From assembly GCA_018265835.1 (NCBI GenBank), contig JABLYK010000002.1, forward strand, positions 48,779 through 112,778: a stretch of DNA of 64,000 nucleotides, in the 5' to 3' direction. Made by a program: the position numbers and the translations under genes. The notes below the pieces were generated by a model, which worked only from the letters and a program-made list of their open reading frames with translations, made no database searches and was not told the origin of the DNA. This DNA comes from Oscillospiraceae bacterium. GTDB lineage: Bacteria > Bacillota > Clostridia > Oscillospirales > Oscillospiraceae. Of this stretch, positions 1 to 8,800 are shown piece after piece (within the stretch, counting starts at the first letter, position 1; every line of letters starts with the position of its first letter).

Positions 1-1374
1 TCCGACCACGTGTTCCGCGCCGGCACGATTGGCACGCTGGCGGAAAAGACCGCCTACGGCTATGTGCTGAAATACTTGGAAGAGCGGGACATGAAGCTGC
101 CGAAGGCGGAGATGAACCGGCTTGCACTTGGCTGCGTCGGCGTCAAGCGCACGACCGGGCAGCATCCCGGCGGTCTCGTTGTCATCCCGCAGGACAAGGA
201 CGTGACGGATTTCTGCCCTGTGCAGCATCCGGCGGACGACCCGAACAGCGATATCATCACCACCCACTTTGAATACCATTGCATGGAGGCCAACCTCCTC
301 AAGCTCGACGAGCTGGGGCACGATGACCCGACGATGATCCGGATGCTGGAGGACATGACCGGCGTGAACGCGCGGGAGATCCGGCTCGACGATCCGGAGA
401 CGATGGGCATCTTCAAATCCGCAAAGCCCCTTGGCCTGACGGATGACGACCCCATCATCGGCAAGACCGGCACCATCGGCATCCCGGAGTTTGGCACAGG
501 CTTTACCCGCCAGATGCTCGTGGACACGCAGCCGGAGGGGTTTGATATTCTCGTGCGGCTGTCCGGCTTTTCCCATGGCACGGACGTGTGGCTCGGCAAT
601 GCGAAGGATCTCATCATGTCCGGCACCGCCACTGTCAACCAGACCGTCGGCTGCCGCGACGATATCATGCTTTATCTCATCAGCCGCGGCATGGACGCAA
701 AGCTGTCGTTCAAAATCATGGAGGCCGTGCGTAAGGGCAAGGTCAAAAAGGGCGGCTTTCAGGACGGCTGGGTGGAGACCATGAAGGAGCACGGCGTGCC
801 GGACTGGTACATCGACTCCCTCGGCAAGATCGCGTACCTGTTCCCGAAAGCGCACGCGGTGGCCTACGTCATGATGGCGTTTCGCATCGCGTGGTTCAAG
901 GTGCACAAGCCGCTCGCGTTTTACAGCGCGTATTTCTACCGCCGCAGCCAGAAGGACTCCTTCGACGCGGACATGATGACCCGCGGACTGGACTATACGC
1001 GCCGCAAGATCAACGAGCTGCGCAATAAACCCGGTGCGACCGCGAAGGAGGAGGACCTGCTCGTAACGCTTGAGGCGGTGTATGAGTTCTATCTGCGCGG
1101 GTTCGAGTTTGCGCCGATGAACCTGTACGACAGCGATGCGACGAAGTTTCTCATCCGCGACGGGATGCTTCTGCCGCCGTTTGTTGCGATCTCCGGCCTC
1201 GGCGAGAGTGCGGCAAAGGATCTCGTCGCCTGCCGGAAGGGCGGACGGCAGTTCATCTCCGTGGAGGAGCTGTCCGCGGCCTGTCCGAAGGTCAGCCAGA
1301 CGCATCTGGAGCAGCTCCGCGCCATGGGCGCGCTGGGTGAGATGCCCGAAAGCAGCCAGATGAGCCTGTTTTGA
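1..1374 (+). CDS. polC: DNA polymerase III alpha subunit, PolC type (3' part)
   Basis: This is the last 457 codons of a gene that begins before the window. The reading frame is open from base 1. The protein matches the C-terminal palm, fingers and duplex-binding parts of the Gram-positive replicative polymerase PolC. The segment LKLDELGHDDPT (about residues 100-111) corresponds to the stretch carrying the third catalytic aspartate of PolC, and IAYLFPKAHAVAYVMMAFR is a typical fingers sequence. It ends with a short beta-clamp-like peptide (QMSLF) at the extreme C terminus, as PolC proteins do. The N-terminal OB, PHP and exonuclease domains lie outside the window. No clear terminator follows. 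Confidence 0.96.
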   Translation, partial: SDHVFRAGTIGTLAEKTAYGYVLKYLEERDMKLPKAEMNRLALGCVGVKRTTGQHPGGLVVIPQDKDVTDFCPVQHPADDPNSDIITTHFEYHCMEANLLKLDELGHDDPTMIRMLEDMTGVNAREIRLDDPETMGIFKSAKPLGLTDDDPIIGKTGTIGIPEFGTGFTRQMLVDTQPEGFDILVRLSGFSHGTDVWLGNAKDLIMSGTATVNQTVGCRDDIMLYLISRGMDAKLSFKIMEAVRKGKVKKGGFQDGWVETMKEHGVPDWYIDSLGKIAYLFPKAHAVAYVMMAFRIAWFKVHKPLAFYSAYFYRRSQKDSFDADMMTRGLDYTRRKINELRNKPGATAKEEDLLVTLEAVYEFYLRGFEFAPMNLYDSDATKFLIRDGMLLPPFVAISGLGESAAKDLVACRKGGRQFISVEELSAACPKVSQTHLEQLRAMGALGEMPESSQMSLF

Positions 1375-1408
1375 AAAATTTTGCGGTTGAACCATTTTTA
1401 ATATTTGC

Positions 1409-1440
1409 ATGATACGATCTTTCTTGGTATCATATATAAT
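1409..1440 (+). promoter_or_regulatory. Promoter region of the S-layer protein gene
   Basis: A TATAAT hexamer (1435-1440) lies about 30 bases before the gene. It is preceded by a 7-bp inverted repeat, ATGATAC (1409-1415) with GTATCAT (1427-1433). No good -35 hexamer sits 17 bp upstream. The inverted repeat may therefore be an activator or repressor site, which is inference. Confidence 0.4.
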
Positions 1441-1471
1441 ATCCCCCAAAATCTGAAAGGGAGGTTTTGCA

Positions 1472-4306
1472 ATGAAACGTTACCTTGCATTCCTGCTCGC
1501 GCTGGTGATGCTGGTTACCGCCTTCGGCGGCGCGAACGTGTTCGCGGCGGACGGTGCCAACGCGGACGAGCAGCTTGTGGTGCGCAGCAAATCCGGCTCG
1601 CAGCGCACGCTGCATGTTGGCGACACGGTCACCTATTCGTATGCGCTGCGCCTGGGCATGGTGTACGATTTGGATCGCGTGCTGGCGGACGTGCTCTACG
1701 ACAGCGCGTGTCTGGAGCTGAAGAGCTGGGAGTTTCCCAATTTCAACGGCGCGGTCACCACGTCGTCGAAGCCGGGCGATTTCCACTTCGAAAAGGGCGC
1801 CATCACGAATGGCGAGCAGTTCCATAACAGCATTTTGACGGTCGTCACCTGCACGTTCACCGTCAAGCGCGGCGGCACGACCTACATCCGTACCGTTCCG
1901 GAGCATCTGGAGGTGGAGAGCAACGGCAACAGCGACGTGAAGTTGGTTGAGGACTACCTGCCTGCGGCCGCCGGTTCGGCGAAGTATTCGAGCTACGACT
2001 ATCTGGGCGACGATCGGCCGAACGCTTCCACCGCCAAGCTCAACCCCTCGTCGGACGTGGTCTGGTTCTACATAACGGACAGCACGACGGGTGAGCCTGT
2101 CCCTGCCGGGGTGACGTTCCGGCTCTCCGGCGCGACCGACTCCGGTGAGACGCTGGAACGCACTGCCACCACGGATTCGTATGGCTATCTCTGCTTCGGC
2201 ACGGTGCCGTTCGGCAACTACTACGTCCAGTGTGCCAGCGATACGGCGGCGGGCGAGACCTATTTTGTGGAGGACAGCGCAGTCACGGTTCTGAACGTGG
2301 TCAACGACAAGCTGGTGATCGACAACGCCATGCAGGCGCACACGGTCGCGGCGGATTCCCTGCTCACGCTCCAGGTTACCATCAAGTGGAGCGGCGAGGA
2401 GATTTCCGCGGGCGAGACCTATACCAAGGACCGCCCGAAGAGCCTGTATCTGGAGCTGCATTCCGGCAACACGGCCTATGCCCAGCGCTATGTCAGCAGC
2501 GACACCAGGAGCGTTACGTTTGACCGGCTGCCCCAGTCCGACGGGGCGGGCAGCCCCATCTCCTATGAGCTGGCTGTCCCGGCAGTTGAGCATTACGACG
2601 CCGTCGTTACGCGGACAGAGAGCGGCTTTGCCGTGGAATTTATCTACAAGAACGACCACGCGTGGGAGACCACGCGCGTCGATCCGACCTGCACGGAAAG
2701 CGGGTACATTGAATCCATCTGCACCGATTGCGGCGCGACGAATTATACCACGCTGACTGCGCTCGGCCACGACTATGCGATTTCCGGCACGCCGGCAAGC
2801 TGCACGGAGCGCGGTTATCAGGTTGCGGTTTGCAAGCGCTGCGGCGTGCGGTATGTGGAGCAGACGGAGCCGCTGGGCCACAACTGGAGCGCGTGGACGA
2901 TTACCAAGGACGCGACCGCCCATGAGGACGGAGAGCGTATGCGCACCTGCCTGCGCTGCGGCGAGACGGAAACACAATTGCTGCCCTGTCCGAACCACGA
3001 GCACGCCTACGTTGTGACGAAGATTCCGGCGACCTGCACGGAGCCGGGCTATGTCGATGTGCGCTGCGCCTGCGGCGATGGGGACCGCTATGAGGACAAG
3101 AGTGCCCCTGCCCTTGGTCATGACTACTCCGGCGACAGCTCGATCATCAACATCCAGTCGCCGACCTGCACGGAGGACGGCATCAAGCAATACACCTGCT
3201 CCCGCTGCGGCGAGATCCACGACGAGATCCTCCCGAAGCTGGGGCACAACTGGGAGCTGATCGCAGGGTCGGAGATTCCGGCGACCTGCGAGAAGACCGG
3301 CAGCAAGGAATACAAGTGCGGCAACTGCGGCGACACGAAGACCGTGACCGAGCCGGCGCTCGGACATGCCTGGGGCGAGTGGATTGTGGACACCCCTGCC
3401 ACAACGACGGCGGAGGGCTCGAAGCACCGCGTCTGCACGCGCTGCGGCAAAGAGCAGACCGAAACCATCCCCAAGCTTGACCATGAGCATGAATACAGCA
3501 TCCCCGTCGTGACGGAGCCGACCTGCACGGAGCAGGGCTATACGACCTATCGGTGCTCCTGCGGTGCGGGCATCGTGGATGAGGACAGCTATCAGCCGGC
3601 GCTCGGCCATGACTGGTTGGAAGTCTTCCGCCAGCCTGCGACCGACCGGTCACAGGGCATGGTGCAGTATCAGTGCACGCGCTGCGGGCTGTACCGCTAC
3701 GAGACGCTGCCGAAGCTGCCCTCCAGCTGGAACAACCCGTTCTGGGATGTGAGCAAGGATGACTGGTTCTATGACGCCGTGCGCTATGTGGCGCAAAACG
3801 GCTTCATGAACGGCAATTCGCAGACGCGCTTTGCGCCGAATGACTACATGAGCCGCGCCATGATCGTCACGGTGCTGTACCGCATAGAGGGCGAGCCGAA
3901 GTTTGACGGCATGTTCAGCCCCTTCGAAGATGTGCCGGAAGGCACGTGGTATTCCGACGCGGTTGCCTGGGCGGCAACGTTCCAGATCGTGAACGGCATG
4001 TCGGAGACGGAGTTTGCACCGGATGAGAACGTGACGCGCGAGCAGATGGTCACGATCTTCTACCGGTATGCGCGGTTCAAGGGCTATGACATATCGGCCT
4101 CTGCGCCGCTGGCTTTCCCGGACGCGGGTCAGGCCATGAGCTATGCGATTCCGGCGCTGTCGTGGTCCGTGGCTACCGGCCTGATTTCGGGCGTGGGCAC
4201 GAGCGCGGGGAGCATGCTCCAGCCGCAGGGTACCGCGACCCGCGCACAGGCCGCGACCATCATCATGCGCTTTGATCAGTGGAGGCTTTCTGCTTCCGGC
4301 GGCTGA
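1472..4306 (+). CDS. Secreted S-layer-homology protein with Cys-pair repeats
   Basis: A 944-aa exported surface protein. Residues 1-27 form a signal peptide ending in AFGGANVFAA. Residues of about 30-180 resemble a cohesin-like beta domain. About 205-290 resemble a SpaA/Cna-B-like domain (VTFRLSGATDSGE). About 395-760 hold roughly nine degenerate repeats of the form TCTExGY...C-x2-CG...LGHDW, each with two closely spaced cysteines. Residues 770-944 are three S-layer homology (SLH) modules, which in known proteins bind pyruvylated secondary wall polymer. A strong ribosome site (GGGAGG, 1459-1464) supports the ATG at 1472. The ligand or function of the repeat region is unknown. The gene is monocistronic and ends at a hairpin. 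Confidence 0.85.
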   Translation: MKRYLAFLLALVMLVTAFGGANVFAADGANADEQLVVRSKSGSQRTLHVGDTVTYSYALRLGMVYDLDRVLADVLYDSACLELKSWEFPNFNGAVTTSSKPGDFHFEKGAITNGEQFHNSILTVVTCTFTVKRGGTTYIRTVPEHLEVESNGNSDVKLVEDYLPAAAGSAKYSSYDYLGDDRPNASTAKLNPSSDVVWFYITDSTTGEPVPAGVTFRLSGATDSGETLERTATTDSYGYLCFGTVPFGNYYVQCASDTAAGETYFVEDSAVTVLNVVNDKLVIDNAMQAHTVAADSLLTLQVTIKWSGEEISAGETYTKDRPKSLYLELHSGNTAYAQRYVSSDTRSVTFDRLPQSDGAGSPISYELAVPAVEHYDAVVTRTESGFAVEFIYKNDHAWETTRVDPTCTESGYIESICTDCGATNYTTLTALGHDYAISGTPASCTERGYQVAVCKRCGVRYVEQTEPLGHNWSAWTITKDATAHEDGERMRTCLRCGETETQLLPCPNHEHAYVVTKIPATCTEPGYVDVRCACGDGDRYEDKSAPALGHDYSGDSSIINIQSPTCTEDGIKQYTCSRCGEIHDEILPKLGHNWELIAGSEIPATCEKTGSKEYKCGNCGDTKTVTEPALGHAWGEWIVDTPATTTAEGSKHRVCTRCGKEQTETIPKLDHEHEYSIPVVTEPTCTEQGYTTYRCSCGAGIVDEDSYQPALGHDWLEVFRQPATDRSQGMVQYQCTRCGLYRYETLPKLPSSWNNPFWDVSKDDWFYDAVRYVAQNGFMNGNSQTRFAPNDYMSRAMIVTVLYRIEGEPKFDGMFSPFEDVPEGTWYSDAVAWAATFQIVNGMSETEFAPDENVTREQMVTIFYRYARFKGYDISASAPLAFPDAGQAMSYAIPALSWSVATGLISGVGTSAGSMLQPQGTATRAQAATIIMRFDQWRLSASGG

Positions 4307-4320
4307 TTTGCGCCCAAACA

Positions 4321-4358
4321 GACAGCCCCAGCGGAGGTGCCGCCGGGGCTGTCTATTT
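4321..4358 (+). terminator. Terminator after the SLH protein gene
   Basis: A 14-bp stem with one mismatch (4321-4334 with 4340-4353) and a 5-base loop, starting 14 bases after the stop codon. The following T tract is weak. Confidence 0.7.
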
Positions 4359-4428
4359 CAGGAAGCGTTGGTGGATTCAGCGTTTCGCTGCGGGATCTGA
4401 ATGCCGGACGCTGTTTCTCAGATTGCGG

Positions 4429-4457
4429 TTGCATCCGATTGAAAAATACAGTATAAT
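4429..4457 (+). promoter_or_regulatory. Sigma-A-type promoter
   Basis: TTGCAT (4429-4434), a 17-bp spacer and TATAAT (4452-4457), about 65 bases upstream of the acyltransferase start. Confidence 0.7.
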
Positions 4458-4522
4458 TAAAAAAACTGAACTATTTTTCTGACGGACGCAGTCCGCAAAT
4501 TCTAAGAAATCAGGTGAATTGT

Positions 4523-5785
4523 ATGACATCCAGAACCGAATGCTTTGATACCCAGCGCAAACCGGAACTTCCGAAACCCTATTTGCTCCCGATTGAATGG
4601 ATCGGCGCGTTTTTCATGCTGATGCCAGTCGGCGGCCACGTGGAAAAGATCAACTGCGAGGGATTGGAGCCGCCATATCTCATGCTTCAGAACCACGCTT
4701 CGTTCGTCGATTTTCCGATGGCGGCGCGCGCCATGTTCCCGAACAGCTCCGGCTGGGTCATTTCGATCGAGGAGTTCGTCGGCCGCGAATGGCTCATCCG
4801 CAGCATCGGCGGCATCTATAAACGGAAGTTCACCGCAGATCTCACGGTTGTGAAGCATATCCTCACCATGCTCACGAAAATGAATTGCAGCGTCACCATG
4901 TTTCCGGAGGCACGCTATTCGCTTGCCGGCGTCAATGAGCAGATCGACGGCGCGCTCGGCAAGCTGGCGAAAAAGGCCAAGTGCCCGGTCGTGATGCATA
5001 TGCAGTACGGCAATTTCCTGCGCTCGCCGCAATGGTGCAAAAGACCGTACCGCAAGGTTCCGGTCAGCAGCGAGTTTCGCCAGATCGTCACGCGTGAGGA
5101 AGTGCAGACGCTCTCCGCGGCGGAGATTCAGCGCCGTATTGAGGATGCGTTCCACTATGACGACTACCAGTGGCAGTATGACAACCGGATCGAGATCACC
5201 AGCCCTTACCGCGCGCACAACATCCACCGCATCCTGTACCAGTGCCCGCACTGCGGCACGGAGTTTCAGATGAACAGCGACCACACGCAGCTCTGGTGCG
5301 AGCATTGCGGCACCCGCTGGGAGATGGACACCCTTGGCCGCCTGCACTGCCTGAATGGGGAGGAGCGCTTCGCGCATGTCCCGGACTGGTACCGCTGGGA
5401 GCGGGAAAACGTGCGCAGGGAGGTTCAGGAGGGGCGCTACGCGTTCGAAGACACGGTGCGGCTGGAGCGTATGGTTTCGGCGCATGCTGGGTTTGAGGTG
5501 CTCGGCAACGTAACGCTGACGCACAATGCGGACGGCTTCCGGATGGAGGGGACGCTTGCGAGTGGCGAGCCGTTTTCGTTCCACCGCAGCCCGGCATCCA
5601 TGATGTCCTGCCACATCGAATATGATTTCAAGGGACGGGGCGACGCCATTGATCTGGCCACCCTGCACGATACCTATTTCGTATTTCCGCAGACGGCGCA
5701 CAATGTGCTGACCAAGCTGCATTTTGCAACCGAGGAGCTGCACAAGGCGCAGCAGGGGCAGCAGGTACATAAAATACAAAGCTAG
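4523..5785 (+). CDS. PlsC-like acyltransferase with C-terminal zinc ribbon
   Basis: A 420-aa protein. The N-terminal half has the hallmarks of 1-acyl-glycerol-3-phosphate acyltransferases: the NHX4D catalytic motif NHASFVD (residues 57-63) and a block-III-like FPEA (127-130). These enzymes transfer acyl chains to lysophospholipids at the membrane. About residues 240-263 form a four-cysteine zinc ribbon (CPHCG...CEHCG), followed by about 150 residues of unrecognised sequence. That is much longer than a plain PlsC (about 200-250 aa). I chose ATG 4523 because AGGTGAA sits 7 bases upstream; a GTG at 4514 is in frame but has no ribosome site. The acyl acceptor cannot be told from sequence. Confidence 0.8.
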   Translation: MTSRTECFDTQRKPELPKPYLLPIEWIGAFFMLMPVGGHVEKINCEGLEPPYLMLQNHASFVDFPMAARAMFPNSSGWVISIEEFVGREWLIRSIGGIYKRKFTADLTVVKHILTMLTKMNCSVTMFPEARYSLAGVNEQIDGALGKLAKKAKCPVVMHMQYGNFLRSPQWCKRPYRKVPVSSEFRQIVTREEVQTLSAAEIQRRIEDAFHYDDYQWQYDNRIEITSPYRAHNIHRILYQCPHCGTEFQMNSDHTQLWCEHCGTRWEMDTLGRLHCLNGEERFAHVPDWYRWERENVRREVQEGRYAFEDTVRLERMVSAHAGFEVLGNVTLTHNADGFRMEGTLASGEPFSFHRSPASMMSCHIEYDFKGRGDAIDLATLHDTYFVFPQTAHNVLTKLHFATEELHKAQQGQQVHKIQS

Positions 5786-5823
5786 AATTTCGCGTGATTC
5801 AAAAAGGAGACGGAGGGAACGCA

Positions 5824-6429
5824 ATGTCGAATTATGTGATTACCATTGGGAGAGAACACGGCAGCGGCGGCCGGTATTTGGGAGAGGAACTGGCCAAGGC
5901 GCTGCACATCAAATGCTACGATTCCGAGCTGATCGCCGAGACGGCTGCGCACAGCGGCTTTGCAGAGAGCTTTGTGCAGACGCATGAGGAGCATCGCCCC
6001 GGCAGCTTCCTGTACTCGCTCGTGACCGGAACGGCTCCGGTTGCGGATGAGCAGCCGTTCTCGGTGCAGATCTTTCAGGCGCAGTCCGAGGTGATCCGGA
6101 TGCTCGCTGAGCGCGAGTCGTGCATCATCATCGGTCGCTGCGCGGACTATGTCCTGCGCGAACGGGAAAACGTGGTGAATCTTTTCGTCCACGCCCCGAT
6201 GGCCGCGCGCGTGGAGCGCGTCTGCGCCCGCGACGGGCTGGAGCCCGCCGCTGCGGAGAAAAAGATCCGCCAGACGGATAAGGACCGCGTCGCGTATTAC
6301 AACTTCTTTACCAACCAGAAGTGGGGCGAGTCGAAGAACTACGATCTGACCGCCAATACGGCTGACGTTGGAATTCCCGGCGTGGTAACACTTGTGCAGG
6401 ATTATCTCAGGCTGCGCGGCCTGATCTGA
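5824..6429 (+). CDS. Cytidylate kinase-like family protein
   Basis: A 201-aa protein of the cytidylate-kinase-like P-loop family (AAA_26 type), often found alone in Clostridia. The N terminus YVITIGREHGSGGRYLGEEL carries the variant Walker A motif GREHGSGG. It is followed by a switch-like region and a C-terminal basic segment with KKIRQTDKDR, as in nucleoside monophosphate kinases. ATG 5824 is preceded by GGAGACGGAGGG, so I prefer it to the in-frame start at 5794. The true substrate of this family is not established. It lies 38 bases after the acyltransferase and may be co-transcribed with it. Confidence 0.82.
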   Translation: MSNYVITIGREHGSGGRYLGEELAKALHIKCYDSELIAETAAHSGFAESFVQTHEEHRPGSFLYSLVTGTAPVADEQPFSVQIFQAQSEVIRMLAERESCIIIGRCADYVLRERENVVNLFVHAPMAARVERVCARDGLEPAAAEKKIRQTDKDRVAYYNFFTNQKWGESKNYDLTANTADVGIPGVVTLVQDYLRLRGLI

Positions 6430-6434
6430 ACGCG

Positions 6435-6474
6435 AAAACCGGCGCACGCTCAATCGTGAGTGTGCGCCGGTTTT
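6435..6474. terminator. Bidirectional terminator
   Basis: A perfect 13-bp stem (6435-6447 with 6462-6474) flanked by an A run on the left and a T run on the right. It can end transcription from both convergent genes and includes the last codons of the minus-strand gene. Confidence 0.85.
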
Positions 6475-6812
6475 GCGTCCGGAAGATATTGCTCCAGCGC
6501 CGCGCCGGGAAGATGCTCCGCCGCCGTATCGGGGAAGCGCTCGGCAATGGTCTCCGGCGCTTGGAGCAGCGCCGTTTTCTCTTCGCGCGTCAGCCGTTTG
6601 ATGCGCGCTTCCAGACGGAGCGCCGCGCTGCGGTCCGGCGTGCGCCAGAGCGCCTCCAGCGCGGTTACCGGGTGGCTTCGCGTGTATTTCGCGCCGCCGG
6701 CAAGCTGCATACAGTGCTGCCGCAGCCTGCGCGCGATGTTCGGCGTCGAGCCGGTGTAGAGCGAGCCGTCCGAGCACCGGAGCATATAGACATAATATGG
6801 GGCGTCCGCCAC
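6450..6812 (-). CDS. GIY-YIG domain protein (UPF0213-like)
   Basis: A 120-residue small protein with a GIY-YIG nuclease-like core near its N terminus: YYVYMLRCSDGSLYTGSTPN, where YVY and YTG fill the GIY and YIG positions. RRLRQH and the Lys/Arg-rich LEARIKRLTREEK segment follow, as in the stand-alone YhbQ/UPF0213 group. These small proteins are suspected nucleases, but their role is poorly defined. I chose the GTG at 6812 because GGGGAG lies 8 bases before it and homologues begin at this point. An in-frame ATG at 6872 would add 20 residues that do not resemble the family. Confidence 0.85.
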   Translation of the reverse strand: MADAPYYVYMLRCSDGSLYTGSTPNIARRLRQHCMQLAGGAKYTRSHPVTALEALWRTPDRSAALRLEARIKRLTREEKTALLQAPETIAERFPDTAAEHLPGAALEQYLPDAKPAHTHD

Positions 6813-6930
6813 GCAAAAACCTCCCCGTTTTCGAACTGGTTCCAATTTACCACAGAGTGGACAAGTTTTCAAACGCGAATGGCTGTCCGACTGTCAAAAC
6901 TTCACAAAACGCCCTGAAAATTTTCACTCA

Positions 6931-7001
6931 AAATGAATAAACGAAATGAATATTCATCAAAGGGTGAATAAATTGGAGAGTATTACGAATAAAAATTCGA
7001 A
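6931..7001 (+). promoter_or_regulatory. ArgR-like operator cluster
   Basis: The 18-bp site TACGAATAAAAATTCGAA (6984-7001) has the layout of an ARG box, two inverted 5-bp halves separated by 4 A/T bases. A compact palindrome ATGAATATTCAT (6946-6957) and extra TGAAT half-sites (6933, 6965) lie just upstream. ArgR/AhrC binding is inferred from the motif. Confidence 0.5.
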
Positions 7002-7008
7002 AAAACGC

Positions 7009-7037
7009 TTGACAAGGAGAACAGACGGTGATAAGAT
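7009..7037 (+). promoter_or_regulatory. Promoter of the amino-acid ABC operon
   Basis: A consensus TTGACA (7009-7014), 17-bp spacer and TAAGAT (7032-7037). The ArgR-like box ends only 8 bases upstream of the -35 element. Confidence 0.75.
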
Positions 7038-7099
7038 ACGGCATGTTCCAAGAAAATTATAAGTTGACGACAAAATGAAAATTGAAAGAGGAAATGGAA

Positions 7100-7948
7100 A
7101 TGAAAAAGTTTGTATCTCTGCTTCTGGCAGTGCTGATGGTTGCGTCTCTCGCAGCCTGCGGCCAGAAGGATGAACCGACAACCTCGCCTGACGCATCCCC
7201 TGAGGCGAAAGATTACGCCAGCATGACCCTTGACGAGCTCAAGGCAGAGCTCAAGACGGTCACGGAAGGCAAGCTCACCATGTCCACCAACGCGCAGTTC
7301 CCGCCGTATGAGATGGTTGCGGACGACGGCAAGGGCTATGAGAACACCGGCTTTGAGGGCATCGACATTGAGATCGCCTATGCGCTGGCGCAGAAGCTCG
7401 GCCTTGAGCTGGCCGTGGACGATATGGAATTCGAAGCGGCTCTGGCTGCTGCGCAGACCGGAAAGAGCGACATCGTGGCTGCTGGCGTTACGATTGACGA
7501 AGATCGCCTTCTGACTCTGGACTTCACCGACACCTACGCGAACGGCGTCCAGGTTGTCATCGTTCCGGAAGGCTCCGACATTAAGAGCAAAGACGACCTC
7601 GAGGGCAAGAAGATCGGCACCCAGCGTGGCACGACCGGCTACATCTACTGCACCGATGATTACGGCGAGGATAACGTTGTTGGGTTCGACGATGGCGCGA
7701 CTGCCGTTCAGAATCTGATGCAGGGCAAGGTTGACTGCGTGGTTATCGACAATGCGCCTGCGAAGGAATATGTGAAGGCCAATGCGGGTCTGACCATTCT
7801 GGATACCGAGTACGCCAACGAAGATTACGCGATTGGTCTGGCGAAGGGCAACACCGTCCTCCAGGCTGCGCTGAACAAGGCCATGGCCGAGCTGAAGGCC
7901 GACGGCACGATTCAGGCGATCATCGACAAGTACATCCCTGCTGAGTGA
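7100..7948 (+). CDS. Polar amino-acid ABC transporter, substrate-binding lipoprotein
   Basis: A 282-aa extracellular binding protein of the SBP_bac_3 family. The signal peptide ends in the lipobox LAAC with the lipidated Cys at residue 20. A Ser/Thr/Pro linker follows, then the two-lobe binding domain (STNAQFPPYEMV, GIDIEIAYALAQKLGLEL, GTQRGTTGYIY). The protein captures an amino acid and delivers it to the permease encoded next. The start at 7100 fits AGAGGAA upstream; an in-frame ATG at 7094 is equally close but gives a poorer signal peptide. The upstream ArgR-like box suggests a basic amino acid such as arginine or ornithine, which is inference. Confidence 0.92.
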   Translation: MKKFVSLLLAVLMVASLAACGQKDEPTTSPDASPEAKDYASMTLDELKAELKTVTEGKLTMSTNAQFPPYEMVADDGKGYENTGFEGIDIEIAYALAQKLGLELAVDDMEFEAALAAAQTGKSDIVAAGVTIDEDRLLTLDFTDTYANGVQVVIVPEGSDIKSKDDLEGKKIGTQRGTTGYIYCTDDYGEDNVVGFDDGATAVQNLMQGKVDCVVIDNAPAKEYVKANAGLTILDTEYANEDYAIGLAKGNTVLQAALNKAMAELKADGTIQAIIDKYIPAE

Positions 7949-7970
7949 TTGCCGGAAAAACAAGTATGTT

Positions 7971-7998
7971 AGAAAGGGTGGCTGACGCCGCCCTTTCT
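7971..7998 (+). terminator. Intercistronic hairpin
   Basis: A 12-bp stem (7971-7982 with 7987-7998, one G-T pair) between the binding protein and permease genes, with no long T run. Such hairpins often stabilise or attenuate the message so that the binding protein is made in excess. Confidence 0.55.
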
Positions 7999-8023
7999 GC
8001 TATGGAAAGAGAGATGAATTCCT

Positions 8024-8800
8024 ATGGGTAACTGGGCGCAGCGTTATGCCGAACTTGCGGCGCAGATCAAGGCCGGGGTGAAGCTCGACTTCTGGGATGA
8101 CGCATTTGTTGGTTTTTATCAAAGCTTTATTGATGGAGAACGCTGGCGGCTGTATCTCGATGGCCTCCTGACGACGCTGGAAGCGACGCTTCTCGCGCTG
8201 CTGCTGGGCGTTATACTCGGTGTGCTGGTTGCGGTGATTCGCACGGCGCATGATCAGCAGCGCGCCGGACACAAAAATGTGATCCTCGGTGTGCTGAATG
8301 CGATCTGCAAAATTTATACGACGGTCATCCGCGGTACGCCAATGATGGTTCAGTTGCTCATCATGAGTCTTGTCGTCTTTGCAACGAGCCGCAATTTTAC
8401 CATGATCGGCATCCTGTCCCTCGGTATCAATTCCGGCGCCTATGTTGCCGAGATTGTGCGAAGCGGTCTTATGTCTGTTGATCCCGGTCAGATGGAGGCC
8501 GGGCGCAGCCTGGGACTGAATTACATCAACACGATGCGCTTTATCGTGGTGCCGCAGGCGGTCAAAAACATTCTTCCTGCGTTGGGCAATGAGTTCATTA
8601 CGCTGCTGAAGGATACGTCCCTCATCACCGTCATCGGCGGCAAGGAACTGACCTATGCGGCGAAGGCGGTCATTGCGAAAACCTATCGCGGCCTGTTCCC
8701 GCTGTTTGGCGTTGCAATTATGTACTTGTTGCTGGTCATGCTGTTCTCCAGCCTGCTCAGCAAATTTGAAGGGAGGCTGCGTCAGAGTGATAGACGTTAA
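8024..8800 (+). CDS. Amino-acid ABC transporter permease, HisM/GlnP type
   Basis: A 258-aa inner-membrane permease. Four to five hydrophobic helices are visible, the first at about 47-70 (TTLEATLLALLLGVILGVLVAV). The cytoplasmic EAA loop, which docks on the ATPase, lies at about 140-168 (AEIVRSGLMSVDPGQMEAGR). RGTPMMVQLLI is typical of the polar amino-acid family. An N-terminal extension of about 35 residues precedes the first helix. The gene lies 75 bases after the binding protein and overlaps the ATPase gene by 14 bases, which indicates translational coupling. Confidence 0.92.
   Translation: MGNWAQRYAELAAQIKAGVKLDFWDDAFVGFYQSFIDGERWRLYLDGLLTTLEATLLALLLGVILGVLVAVIRTAHDQQRAGHKNVILGVLNAICKIYTTVIRGTPMMVQLLIMSLVVFATSRNFTMIGILSLGINSGAYVAEIVRSGLMSVDPGQMEAGRSLGLNYINTMRFIVVPQAVKNILPALGNEFITLLKDTSLITVIGGKELTYAAKAVIAKTYRGLFPLFGVAIMYLLLVMLFSSLLSKFEGRLRQSDRR

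Noticed and set aside
1430..3610. 726-codon open frame on the minus strand
   Set aside because: It lies antisense to the SLH protein gene, has no ribosome site or domain, and is explained by GC-rich codon use and the repeats on the real strand.
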